Source of the DNA: Micromonospora gifhornensis
GTDB lineage: Bacteria; Actinomycetota; Actinomycetes; Mycobacteriales; Micromonosporaceae
Direction: 5' to 3'
NCBI RefSeq assembly: GCF_016863515.1
Contig: NZ_BOPA01000001.1
Location: 1-64,000 of the forward strand
Length of the DNA: 64,000 nucleotides
In this document: positions 9,163 through 16,749 of the stretch, one piece after another
How positions within the stretch are numbered: position 1 is the stretch's first letter
How the letters are laid out: every line of letters starts with the position of its first letter
Notes under the pieces: generated by a model
The model's input: the letters and a program-made list of their open reading frames with translations, nothing else
Database searches by the model: none
Told to the model about the DNA's origin: nothing
Program-made: the position numbers and the translations under genes

Positions 9163-9397
9163 GACTGGCGACGATCCGGCCATCACCGGGGAGCCTCCGG
9201 AAGAAAGGGCCTCGTGCCCGAGTAGAACCGGACGGGTTCGGCCCGTTACAGCCGGCCTAACGAGCGGGCGGTTGATCCTGACCGTCAAGCGGGGTGGTAC
9301 CGCGGGCCTGGCCCGGGGCGCTGGTGACGGCGTACCGGTGACGGGCTCGTCCTCGCAAGACCCACACACAGTGAGTGTCAGCGAGGAGCGACAGGCG
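9163..9397 (+). ncRNA. T-box riboswitch leader of ileS (translational type)
   Basis: The leader contains the T-box core TGGTACCGCGG at 9295-9305, which pairs with the free 3' end of uncharged tRNA. A short Stem I region begins near 9164, with the isoleucine specifier codon ATC at 9182-9184. Further down, TCCTCGC at 9350-9356 is exactly complementary to GCGAGGA at 9381-9387, the ileS ribosome binding site, so the mRNA can hide it in a hairpin. No terminator U-run is visible. This matches the ultrashort-Stem-I, translation-controlling ileS T-boxes known from actinobacteria. Uncharged tRNA(Ile) would be expected to free the site and raise IleRS synthesis. Confidence 0.88.
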
Positions 9398-12300
9398 ATG
9401 GCCTATCCGTTGCACGACCCGACCGCCGCCGGTGTCCCGGCGAGCCCGGACCTGCCCGCGGTCGAGCGCCGGGTGCTGGAGCACTGGACGGCCGACAAGA
9501 CCTTCGAAGCCAGCGTCGAGCAGCGGCCCGCCTCCGGCCGGCAGTCGGAGACCGGCGCCGGCGGCGGAGACGCCGACAACGAGTACGTCTTCTACGACGG
9601 CCCGCCGTTCGCCAACGGGCTGCCGCACTACGGGCACCTGTTCACCGGGTACGTCAAGGACGTGGTGCCGCGCTACCAGACCATGCGCGGTCGGCGGGTG
9701 GAGCGCCGTTTCGGCTGGGACTGCCACGGCCTGCCCGCCGAAGTGGTGGCGGAGAAGCAGCTCGGCATCACCAGCAAGGCGGAGATCCTCGACCTGGGCG
9801 TGGCCCGGTTCAACGAGGCGTGCCGCACCTCGGTGCTGGAGTTCACCCAGGACTGGGAGCGGTACGTCACCCGGCAGGCCCGCTGGGTCGACTTCGCCAA
9901 CGACTACAAGACCCTCGACCTGGACTACATGGAAAGCGTCATGTGGGCCTTCAAGACCCTGCACGACAAGGGTCTGGTCTACGAGGGCTTCCGGGTGCTG
10001 GCGTACTGCTGGCGGTGCGAGACCCCGCTGTCGAACACCGAGACCCGGATGGACGACGTCTACCGGGACCGGCACGACCCGACGCTGACGGTGTGGTTCG
10101 AGCTGACCGCCGACGAGTCCGCGCCGGAACTGGTCCGTGGCCCGGTCAAGCTGGGGGTGTGGACCACCACGCCGTGGACCCTGCCGTCGAACCTGGCCCT
10201 GGCCGTCGGCCCGGACATCGAGTACGCCGTGCTGGAACGCGACGGCGAGCGGTACGTGGTGGGTGCCGGGCGGGTGGCCGCGTACGCCAAGGAACTCGAG
10301 GGGTACGAGCAGGTCGGCACGGTGCGTGGCGCGGACCTGGTGGGGCGGCGCTACACCCCGCTGTTCGACTTCCTGGTCGAGCAGGCCGGTGAGAACGCGT
10401 ACCAGGTGCTCGGGGCGGAGTTCGTGACCACCGAGGACGGTACCGGGATCGTGCACCTGGCCCCGGCCTTCGGTGAGGACGACCAGAACGTCTGCAACGC
10501 CGCCGGCATCCCCACCATCGTCACGGTGGACGACCACACCCGGTTCACCTCGCTGGTCCCGCCGTATCAGGGCGAGCAGGTCTTCGACGTCAACAAGCCG
10601 GTGATCCGGGAACTGAAGGACCGGGGGGTGGTGCTCAAGCAGGACACCTACACCCACTCGTACCCGCACTGCTGGCGCTGCGACACCCCGCTGGTCTACA
10701 AGGCGGTGTCGTCGTGGTTCGTCGCGGTGACCAAGTTCAAGGACCGGATGGTCGAGCTGAACCAGCAGATCAACTGGACGCCCGGCCACATCAAGGACGG
10801 CTCGTTCGGCAAGTGGCTGGCCAACGCCCGGGACTGGTCGATCAGCCGGAACCGGTTCTGGGGCTCGCCGATCCCGGTGTGGCGCTCGGACGACCCGAAC
10901 TACCCCCGCATCGACGTGTACGGCTCGCTTGCCGACATCGAACGGGACTTCGGCGTACGCCTGACCGACCTGCACCGGCCGGCGGTGGACGACCTGGTTC
11001 GTCCCAACCCGGACGACCCGACCGGCAAGTCGATGATGCGTCGGGTGCCGGAGGTGCTGGACTGCTGGTTCGAGTCCGGTTCGATGCCGTTCGCCCAGGT
11101 GCACTACCCGTTCGAGAACCGTGACTGGTTCGAGCACCACTACCCGGGCGACTTCATCGTCGAGTACATCGGGCAGACCCGTGGCTGGTTCTACACCATG
11201 CACGTGCTGGCCACCGCGCTGTTCGACAGGCCGGCGTTCCGCAACTGCCTGAGCCACGGCATCCTGCTCGGCTCGGACGGACGCAAGATGTCCAAGAGCC
11301 TGCGCAACTACCCGGACGTGTACCACGTCTTCGACTCGTACGGGTCTGACGCGATGCGTTGGATGCTGATGTCCTCGCCGGTGCTGCGTGGCGGGGACAT
11401 GCCGGTCACCGAGTCGGGCATCCGGGACGCCGTCCGACAGGTGCTGCTGCCGCTGTGGAACGTCTGGTACTTCTTCTCGCTCTACGCCAACGCCGACGGC
11501 TACACCGCCCGGCGTCGGACGGACAGCACCCACCTGCTCGACCGGTACGTGCTGGCCAAGACGAACGAGCTGGTGGCGACGGTCGGCGCGCAGATGGACG
11601 CGTACGACATCTCCGGCGCCTGCGGCACCGTGCGGTCCTACCTGGACGCGCTTACCAACTGGTACGTGCGCCGCTCCCGGGACCGGTTCTGGTCCGGCGA
11701 CGCCGACGCGTTCGACACGCTGTCGACGGTGCTGGAGACCCTGTGCCGGGTGGTGGCGCCGCTGGCGCCGCTGACCGCGGAGGAGATCTGGCGCGGGTTG
11801 ACCGGTGAGCGGTCGGTGCACCTGACCGACTGGCCGGTCGCCGACGAGTTCCCGGCCGACCACGAGCTGGTGGCCGCGATGGACAACGTCCGGGCGGTCG
11901 CCTCGGCGGCGCTGTCGCTGCGCAAGGCGAAGGGTCTGCGGGTGCGGCTGCCGCTGTCCACGCTGACCGTGGCCAGCCCGGTCGCCGAGCAGTTGCGTCC
12001 CTTCGCCGACCTGGTGGCCGACGAGGTGAACGTCAAGCAGGTCGTCTTCACCGGCGACGTGTCGGCGTACTGCCAGCAGGTGCTGACCGTGGTGCCCCGG
12101 GCGCTCGGGCCGCGGGTCGGCAAGCAGGTCCAGCAGGTGATCAAGGCGGTCAAGGCGGGGGAGTGGGAACTGGTCGACGGCGACCCGGTCGCCGCCGGGG
12201 TCACCCTCGCCGAGGGTGAGTACGAGCTGCGCCTTATCGCGGCCGACGCCGAGCACTCGGCACCGCTGCCCGGCGGTGAGGGGGTGGTGGTGCTGGACAC

Positions 12301-12574
12301 CACTGTCACCCCGGAACTGGCCGCCGAAGGGCTGGCCCGCGACGTGGTCCGGGTGGTGCAGCAGGCCCGGCGCGACGCCGACCTGGACATCTCCGACCGG
12401 ATCGTGGCGACCGTCGACGCTTCGGCGCAGGTACGGGAGGCGGTGTCGGCGTACGCCGACTTCGTGGCCCGGGAGGTGCTGGCCGAGCGGGTCGACTTCG
12501 CCGATGGAATCGACGGGTTCGCCGGCGAGGCCGGTGAGGGCGAGCGGGTCACCGTCTCGGTCCGCCGCGTCTGA
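9398..12574 (+). CDS. ileS: Isoleucine--tRNA ligase
   Basis: Class I synthetase charging tRNA(Ile), with post-transfer editing of valine. The 1,058 residues carry HYGH (HIGH signature) at 77-80 and KMSKS at 630-634. The CP1 editing domain lies between them ([12 protein letters not shown] near 256-267) and the anticodon-binding region follows 700. The ATG at 9398 is chosen because GCGAGGAG lies upstream and the T-box leader ends there. An open frame extends back to 9272 but runs through the T-box core. Length and the absence of an obvious C-terminal zinc-finger tail fit the actinobacterial/eukaryote-like IleRS type (from memory, not checked). Confidence 0.97.
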   Translation: MAYPLHDPTAAGVPASPDLPAVERRVLEHWTADKTFEASVEQRPASGRQSETGAGGGDADNEYVFYDGPPFANGLPHYGHLFTGYVKDVVPRYQTMRGRRVERRFGWDCHGLPAEVVAEKQLGITSKAEILDLGVARFNEACRTSVLEFTQDWERYVTRQARWVDFANDYKTLDLDYMESVMWAFKTLHDKGLVYEGFRVLAYCWRCETPLSNTETRMDDVYRDRHDPTLTVWFELTADESAPELVRGPVKLGVWTTTPWTLPSNLALAVGPDIEYAVLERDGERYVVGAGRVAAYAKELEGYEQVGTVRGADLVGRRYTPLFDFLVEQAGENAYQVLGAEFVTTEDGTGIVHLAPAFGEDDQNVCNAAGIPTIVTVDDHTRFTSLVPPYQGEQVFDVNKPVIRELKDRGVVLKQDTYTHSYPHCWRCDTPLVYKAVSSWFVAVTKFKDRMVELNQQINWTPGHIKDGSFGKWLANARDWSISRNRFWGSPIPVWRSDDPNYPRIDVYGSLADIERDFGVRLTDLHRPAVDDLVRPNPDDPTGKSMMRRVPEVLDCWFESGSMPFAQVHYPFENRDWFEHHYPGDFIVEYIGQTRGWFYTMHVLATALFDRPAFRNCLSHGILLGSDGRKMSKSLRNYPDVYHVFDSYGSDAMRWMLMSSPVLRGGDMPVTESGIRDAVRQVLLPLWNVWYFFSLYANADGYTARRRTDSTHLLDRYVLAKTNELVATVGAQMDAYDISGACGTVRSYLDALTNWYVRRSRDRFWSGDADAFDTLSTVLETLCRVVAPLAPLTAEEIWRGLTGERSVHLTDWPVADEFPADHELVAAMDNVRAVASAALSLRKAKGLRVRLPLSTLTVASPVAEQLRPFADLVADEVNVKQVVFTGDVSAYCQQVLTVVPRALGPRVGKQVQQVIKAVKAGEWELVDGDPVAAGVTLAEGEYELRLIAADAEHSAPLPGGEGVVVLDTTVTPELAAEGLARDVVRVVQQARRDADLDISDRIVATVDASAQVREAVSAYADFVAREVLAERVDFADGIDGFAGEAGEGERVTVSVRRV

Positions 12575-12650
12575 CGACTGAGCGGGCGCGGTCGGCCGCG
12601 TGTGACGGAACAGGCGGGCGTGGTCGCCGCGCCTGACGGATGAGCAGGGG
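12571..12650. repeat. Imperfect ~30-bp tandem repeat after ileS
   Basis: Three imperfect units begin at 12571, 12601 and 12632. Each starts TGAC or TGACGGA, and the first two continue with GCGGGCG-GTCG-CGCG. The first unit includes the ileS stop codon. The third is truncated and runs into the GGGGCCC repeat at 12644. Function is unknown; local slippage duplication is the simplest explanation. Confidence 0.5.
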
Positions 12651-12690
12651 CCCTTGTCAATGCCCTCGGGCAGCAGCGGGGCCCCTGTCA
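12644..12690. repeat. GGGGCCC-type palindromic repeat (divergent copy)
   Basis: GCAGGGGCCCTTGTCA at 12644-12659 and GCGGGGCCCCTGTCA at 12675-12689 flank a short spacer that itself contains TGCCCTCGGGCA. The core resembles the better-matched pair of elements at 44849 and 53674. It lies between ileS and the plsC-like gene. Confidence 0.5.
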
Positions 12691-12801
12691 CCATCCGTAG
12701 TCCAGCCAGCGGATCCGCGCCACCTCGCGCATCACGACGTGCGTCGGTCCGCTACGGTGTCAGCGCCCCACTGCGTACATCACCCCATCGTCGGAGGACC
12801 A

Positions 12802-13503
12802 GTGCCGCTGCTCTACACCATCGGCAAGCTCACCGTGGCACCCACGCTGCGGGTGGCGTTCCGACCGACCGTGGAGGGTCTGGAGCACGTACCGGAGACC
12901 GGTGGGGCGATCTTCGCCGGTAACCACCTGTCGGTGGCCGACGAGTTGTTCCTCGGCACGGTCGTCCCCCGGCACCTCGCCTTCTGGGCCAAATCCGAGT
13001 ACTTCAAGGGCACCACCCTCAAGGGGCGCTTCTCGAAGTTCGTCCTCACCGGCCTCGGCGCGATCCCGGTGGAGCGGGCCGGTGGGCGGGCGGCGCTGTC
13101 CGCGTTCGACGCGGCCATCCCCGCGCTCAAGGGCGGTGACCTGGTGGTCGTCTATCCCGAGGGCACCCGTTCGCCGGACGGGCGGCTCTACCGGGGCCGC
13201 ACCGGAGCGGTCCGTCTCGCCATCGCGGCCGGCGTGCCGATCATCCCGGTCGGCATGATCGGGACCGACAAGGTGCAGCCGATCGGCGCTCGGGTGCCGC
13301 GACCCTTCACCGGGAAGAAGATCACCGTCAAGTTCGGCAAACCGCTGGACTTCACCGGACGACCGGACGACCGGCTCTCGCTGCGGAAGATGACCGACGA
13401 GATGATGGCCGAGATCCAGAAGCTCACCGGTCAGGAGTACGTGCCGCGGTACGCCCCGCCGCGCGCCCAGCCGAAGACCACCGACGAGTCGAGCGCCGAC
13501 TGA
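12802..13503 (+). CDS. 1-acyl-sn-glycerol-3-phosphate acyltransferase family (PlsC-like)
   Basis: Membrane-associated lysophospholipid acyltransferase, 233 residues. The catalytic HX4D motif is present as NHLSVAD (about 42-48), and the substrate-binding PEGTRSPDG motif lies near 120-128. It probably acylates lysophosphatidic acid in phospholipid synthesis, though this subfamily also acts on other acyl acceptors. The GTG start has GGAGGA 3 nt upstream, and the open frame extending back to 12640 lacks a start signal and conserved sequence. The C-terminal 20 residues are a low-complexity polar tail. It is convergent with the photolyase gene 10 bp downstream. Confidence 0.93.
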   Translation: MPLLYTIGKLTVAPTLRVAFRPTVEGLEHVPETGGAIFAGNHLSVADELFLGTVVPRHLAFWAKSEYFKGTTLKGRFSKFVLTGLGAIPVERAGGRAALSAFDAAIPALKGGDLVVVYPEGTRSPDGRLYRGRTGAVRLAIAAGVPIIPVGMIGTDKVQPIGARVPRPFTGKKITVKFGKPLDFTGRPDDRLSLRKMTDEMMAEIQKLTGQEYVPRYAPPRAQPKTTDESSAD

Positions 13504-13513
13504 CCGACGCCGG

Positions 13514-14986
13514 TCACGGCGCCTTCGAGGAGCGGCGTTTCTCCTGGTCGCGTACGGCGTCGAGGTCGCCGAGCCGGTTCATCTGCGCCATCGTGCGCGC
13601 CATCCGGGCGTTGGCCGGGATGCGGTCGCGGTTGCGATCGAGGAACGACCAGTAGCCGGCGGTGAACGGGCAGGCCCGCTCACCCAGGCGGACCTTCGGG
13701 TCGTACCGGCAGCCACCGCAGTAGTCGCTCATCCGGTTGATGTACGAGCCGCCGGCCACGTACGGCTTGGTGCTCATCCGCCCCAGGTCGGCGTACTGGC
13801 TCATGCCGACGACGTTGACGGTCATCACCCAGTCGTAGCCGTCGACGAAGCTGCGGCGGAAGAAGTCCACCACCTCGGCCGTTCGCCAGCCGCGCTGCAA
13901 CGCGTAGTTGCCGAGCACCATGAGCCGGGGGATGTGGTGCACCCAGCCGTGGTCACGCAGATCGGCCAGCACATCCGACAGGCAGTGCGCCTGCACCGCG
14001 TCGGCATCCAGGTCACGGAACCAGCCCGGCATCGCCGCGCGGGCACCCAACGCGTTGCTCCGCTGGTAGCCGGGCTCGAAGTACCAGTACAGGTTCCAGA
14101 CGAAGTCCCGCCAGCCGAGGATCTGCCGGATGAAGCCCTCCACGCTGGGCAGCGGCACCTTCTCCTTGCGGTACGCCTGCTCCGCGCCACGGATCGCCGC
14201 CATCGGGTCGAGCAGCCCGAGGTTGAACGAGGAGGAGAGCATGCTGTGCGCCAGCCACGGGTCACCGGCGAGCATGGCGTCCTCGTACGGGCCGAAGTGG
14301 GGTAGCCGGTGCTTGAGGAAGTGCCGCAGCCGTGCCTGAGCCTCGCGGGTGGTGGCCGGGAATCGTCGCGGACCGTCCCGCCCGACGAAACGGATGCCCT
14401 CCCGTTCCCAGCGGTCCAGATCCTCCCGCACCTCGGCGTCGATGTCGTCCTCGCGGGGCATCGGCGGAGGCGGTACGTCGAGCCGCTCGACACCCTTCGG
14501 CGGCGGCTGGCGGTTCTCGGTGTCGAAGCTCCACCGCCCGCCGACCGGCTCGGCACCGTCGACGAGCACCCGATGGTGTTCCCGGGCGAACCGGTAGAAG
14601 GTCTCCATCCGCAGCGCGCCGCGCCGAGCGTCCGCCCAGTCGGCGAACTCGTCCAGCCCGGTGACGAAGCCGCGGGGCGGCAGCACGGTCACCTGGTCCA
14701 GCCCACGGACGAAGTCCAGCGCGGCCCGGGACGTCGGGTGGCAGACCTCCAGCGGTTTGCGTACCCGCCGCAGTGCCTGCCGGTAGGTCTCGGCGCGTAG
14801 GAAGATCGCCTGGTCGCCCAGTTCGGCCGCCCGGTGGCGGAGGGCGGAGAGCACCAGGTGCGCCTTCTGCCGGTGGAAGGCCCGACGACGGAAGACCGCC
14901 TTCGACTCGATCAGCAGCACCGGTTGGCGGCGCTCGTCGAGGAAGTGTGGTCCGAGCTGGTCGGCGAACAGCCAACGCCGAGACAT
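13514..14986 (-). CDS. Iron-sulfur bacterial cryptochrome/(6-4) photolyase (PhrB-type)
   Basis: A 490-residue protein of the deoxyribodipyrimidine-photolyase-related (FeS-BCP) group, predicted to use FAD, a [4Fe-4S] cluster and light to repair UV-damaged DNA. Four cysteines at C335, C423, C426 and C439 match in spacing (88, 3 and 13) the cluster ligands reported for Agrobacterium PhrB (C350, C438, C441, C454, from memory). Other family landmarks are WLFADQLGPHF at the N-terminus, RMETFYRFAREHHRVLVD, HSMLSSSFNLGLLDP and GWRDFVWNLYWY. The ATG at 14986 is preceded by GACAAT 6 nt upstream, suggesting a leaderless transcript. Repair versus photoreceptor function cannot be told from sequence. Confidence 0.95.
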   Translation of the reverse strand: MSRRWLFADQLGPHFLDERRQPVLLIESKAVFRRRAFHRQKAHLVLSALRHRAAELGDQAIFLRAETYRQALRRVRKPLEVCHPTSRAALDFVRGLDQVTVLPPRGFVTGLDEFADWADARRGALRMETFYRFAREHHRVLVDGAEPVGGRWSFDTENRQPPPKGVERLDVPPPPMPREDDIDAEVREDLDRWEREGIRFVGRDGPRRFPATTREAQARLRHFLKHRLPHFGPYEDAMLAGDPWLAHSMLSSSFNLGLLDPMAAIRGAEQAYRKEKVPLPSVEGFIRQILGWRDFVWNLYWYFEPGYQRSNALGARAAMPGWFRDLDADAVQAHCLSDVLADLRDHGWVHHIPRLMVLGNYALQRGWRTAEVVDFFRRSFVDGYDWVMTVNVVGMSQYADLGRMSTKPYVAGGSYINRMSDYCGGCRYDPKVRLGERACPFTAGYWSFLDRNRDRIPANARMARTMAQMNRLGDLDAVRDQEKRRSSKAP

Positions 14987-14992
14987 GACCCG

Positions 14993-14998
14993 ATTGTC
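14993..14998 (-). promoter_or_regulatory. -10 box (GACAAT) for leaderless photolyase transcript
   Basis: Read on the minus strand, GACAAT ends 6 nt before the ATG at 14986, and no ribosome binding site lies between. The same hexamer sits 6 nt before recO at 62113. Confidence 0.4.
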
Positions 14999-15037
14999 CC
15001 CCGAGCGGGCGCGGGCCGGGGTGGAAACCGGTTCAGG

Positions 15038-16576
15038 TCAGGCAGGCGTGATGATCTCTTCCCGCAGGGTGTCGAGCAGCCGGGCGCTGTCGTCCACCGA
15101 GAGGCCGGTGAACACCGCGGTGGTGAGGCTGCCGTGGTCGACGGAGGTGCAGACGACCACCCCGACGCCGTCGGAGTTGCCCACCGCGCAGCGCCCGTGC
15201 CGCCCCCGGACGCCGCTGTCCACCACCTCCGCCGCGCCGAGGGAGTACTCCTCGGTGAGGCGTTCGATCTCGGCGTCGGCGTCGGAGGAGGGGGTGAGTC
15301 GGAATCCGGTGCCACCGAACACCGTCACCCGCTTGCCGACGCTCGTGGTGTACACCCCGGCGAAGATGTTGTCGGAGAGCAGGTGCGCCTGGCGCGTCTG
15401 GGCTTCCAGTTTCCGGGCGGTCTGCGCGTTGCGCGGATCCTCCCGCAGGCGCAGATCCGCCACCTGCCTGGGTAGCGCCGCATCTGCCGGGTACTGGGTG
15501 GCCATCGGCATGCCGTAGTAGGCCGGGCAGCCGCAGCAGCACGCCAGGGTCAGCAGCAGCACCCAGGGCCAGCGGCGTCGTTTGCGGGCCCGGACGTTCC
15601 CGGGGGGCGGTTGCCAGCCGGGCGGCGGCGCGGCCGGTGGCAGCTTCTTCGCCTTTCGCCCTCGGGCGGGCGGTGGTGGTGGCCCGACCGGGGCCGGCGG
15701 TCGGGCGGCGGGACGCGCGGACGGCGCGGGCGCCTGGTGAGCCGGTGGCGGCGAATAGCCTGCCTGCGGATACGCCGGAGGTGCCGGTGGCATCGGGGGA
15801 GCCAGCGGGGGGAAGTTGGCGGGCGGTGGCTGGTGGGCCGGTGGTCCGGAGTACGGCGTGGTCGGCGGTGGCGCCGGGTAGGACAGTGTCGGCGGCAGCG
15901 CCGGGAAGTCGGCCGAGTGCAGTTCCCATCCGCTGGTGTCGACCCCCGCCCACGGGTCGACCGGGGTCTGGTGCTCCGGCTGGTGGGCCGCGGCGGCCGG
16001 TGGCGGCGGGGTCGGCTCGGCCGACTCGCCCCAACTGGGGCGGCGCGGCGCTGCCGGCGGTACGGCGGCCGACCCGCTCCAGCGCGGCGCGGGCTCCTCG
16101 TCCGGCAGCGGTTGCGGCATGAGGCGGGTGCCCTGCGGACCGACAGCCGTCGGCGGAGTGCCGGCGGACTGCGCGTCGCCCGGGTCGATGGCGGTGGGGT
16201 GCGCGTCGCCCGGGTCGATTGCGGTGCGCTGCGCGTCACCGGAGCCGCTGGCGGCCTGCCCGGGGCTGCGCGGCTCGTCGTCGGGTTGTCCCGGTGCGGT
16301 GGCGGTCGGTGCCGTGGCATCGGCGTCTGCCGGCGGGGCTGCCGTGGGGTCGCTACCGACGGGGTTGTCCTCCCGCGTCGGCTGGTCCGCGTCACGCGGT
16401 GGGCGGGTGGGGTCGGGCGCGTCGGCAGGCAGCACCTGGGTGCCGTCAGGGCCGGTGGGGGCCCCGAGGACCACCGGGGTGGGCTGTTCCTGGGTGACCG
16501 CGGGCTCCCCGTCGCGGTGTGCGTCCGGCCGGTTCCCGTCGACCGGCCGGTCGGTACCCGGCTGCGGCTCCGGCAT
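15038..16576 (-). CDS. Proline-rich membrane protein with C-x13-C/DHGS domain (paralogue of 346-1029)
   Basis: A 512-residue protein. Residues 1-325 are a long, probably disordered region rich in Pro, Ala, Asp and Gln, with the repeat IDPGDAHPTAIDPGDAQ near 122-140 and many PPP runs. A basic stretch and one membrane segment follow (about 332-352), which contains the unusual cluster CCCGC. The extracytoplasmic domain (about 365-512) has FAGVY, FGGTGF, C463 and C476 exactly 13 apart, D480-H481-G482-S483 and a terminal SVDDSARLLDTLREE helix. Every one of these has a counterpart in the protein at 346-1029. The ATG has AGAGGAG 9 nt upstream. Function unknown. Confidence 0.85.
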   Translation of the reverse strand: MPEPQPGTDRPVDGNRPDAHRDGEPAVTQEQPTPVVLGAPTGPDGTQVLPADAPDPTRPPRDADQPTREDNPVGSDPTAAPPADADATAPTATAPGQPDDEPRSPGQAASGSGDAQRTAIDPGDAHPTAIDPGDAQSAGTPPTAVGPQGTRLMPQPLPDEEPAPRWSGSAAVPPAAPRRPSWGESAEPTPPPPAAAAHQPEHQTPVDPWAGVDTSGWELHSADFPALPPTLSYPAPPPTTPYSGPPAHQPPPANFPPLAPPMPPAPPAYPQAGYSPPPAHQAPAPSARPAARPPAPVGPPPPPARGRKAKKLPPAAPPPGWQPPPGNVRARKRRRWPWVLLLTLACCCGCPAYYGMPMATQYPADAALPRQVADLRLREDPRNAQTARKLEAQTRQAHLLSDNIFAGVYTTSVGKRVTVFGGTGFRLTPSSDADAEIERLTEEYSLGAAEVVDSGVRGRHGRCAVGNSDGVGVVVCTSVDHGSLTTAVFTGLSVDDSARLLDTLREEIITPA

Positions 16577-16735
16577 CGCGGCAATCTCCTCTCACGCCGA
16601 CCCGAGGTTAGTACCGTCGTGCCAGCGTGTCCGAATCAGGCCGCGTCCGGTCCCGGTGGTCGGCCGCTTGAGGGGGACCGGTGGCCCGGCGTGCCGGGGG
16701 GACAGGTGTGGCGCGGCCGTCGACGGGCGGGCGCG

Positions 16736-16741
16736 TACCCT
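16736..16741 (+). promoter_or_regulatory. -10 box (TACCCT) for leaderless TIGR03960 gene
   Basis: TACCCT ends 8 nt before the ATG at 16750, and the intervening TGGGCATC has no ribosome binding site. Transcription would start at or within 1-2 nt of the start codon. Confidence 0.4.
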
Positions 16742-16749
16742 TGGGCATC

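Noticed and set aside
9272..9397. An upstream extension of IleRS
   Set aside because: These bases form the T-box core and the sequestering arm. The extra residues have no homology to IleRS, and the ribosome binding site fits only the ATG at 9398.
9257..12694. A 1,145-codon open frame opposite ileS
   Set aside because: Same cause as above; it is rich in Arg, Val, Pro, His and Gln and mirrors IleRS, and it covers the T-box leader and two intergenic repeats.
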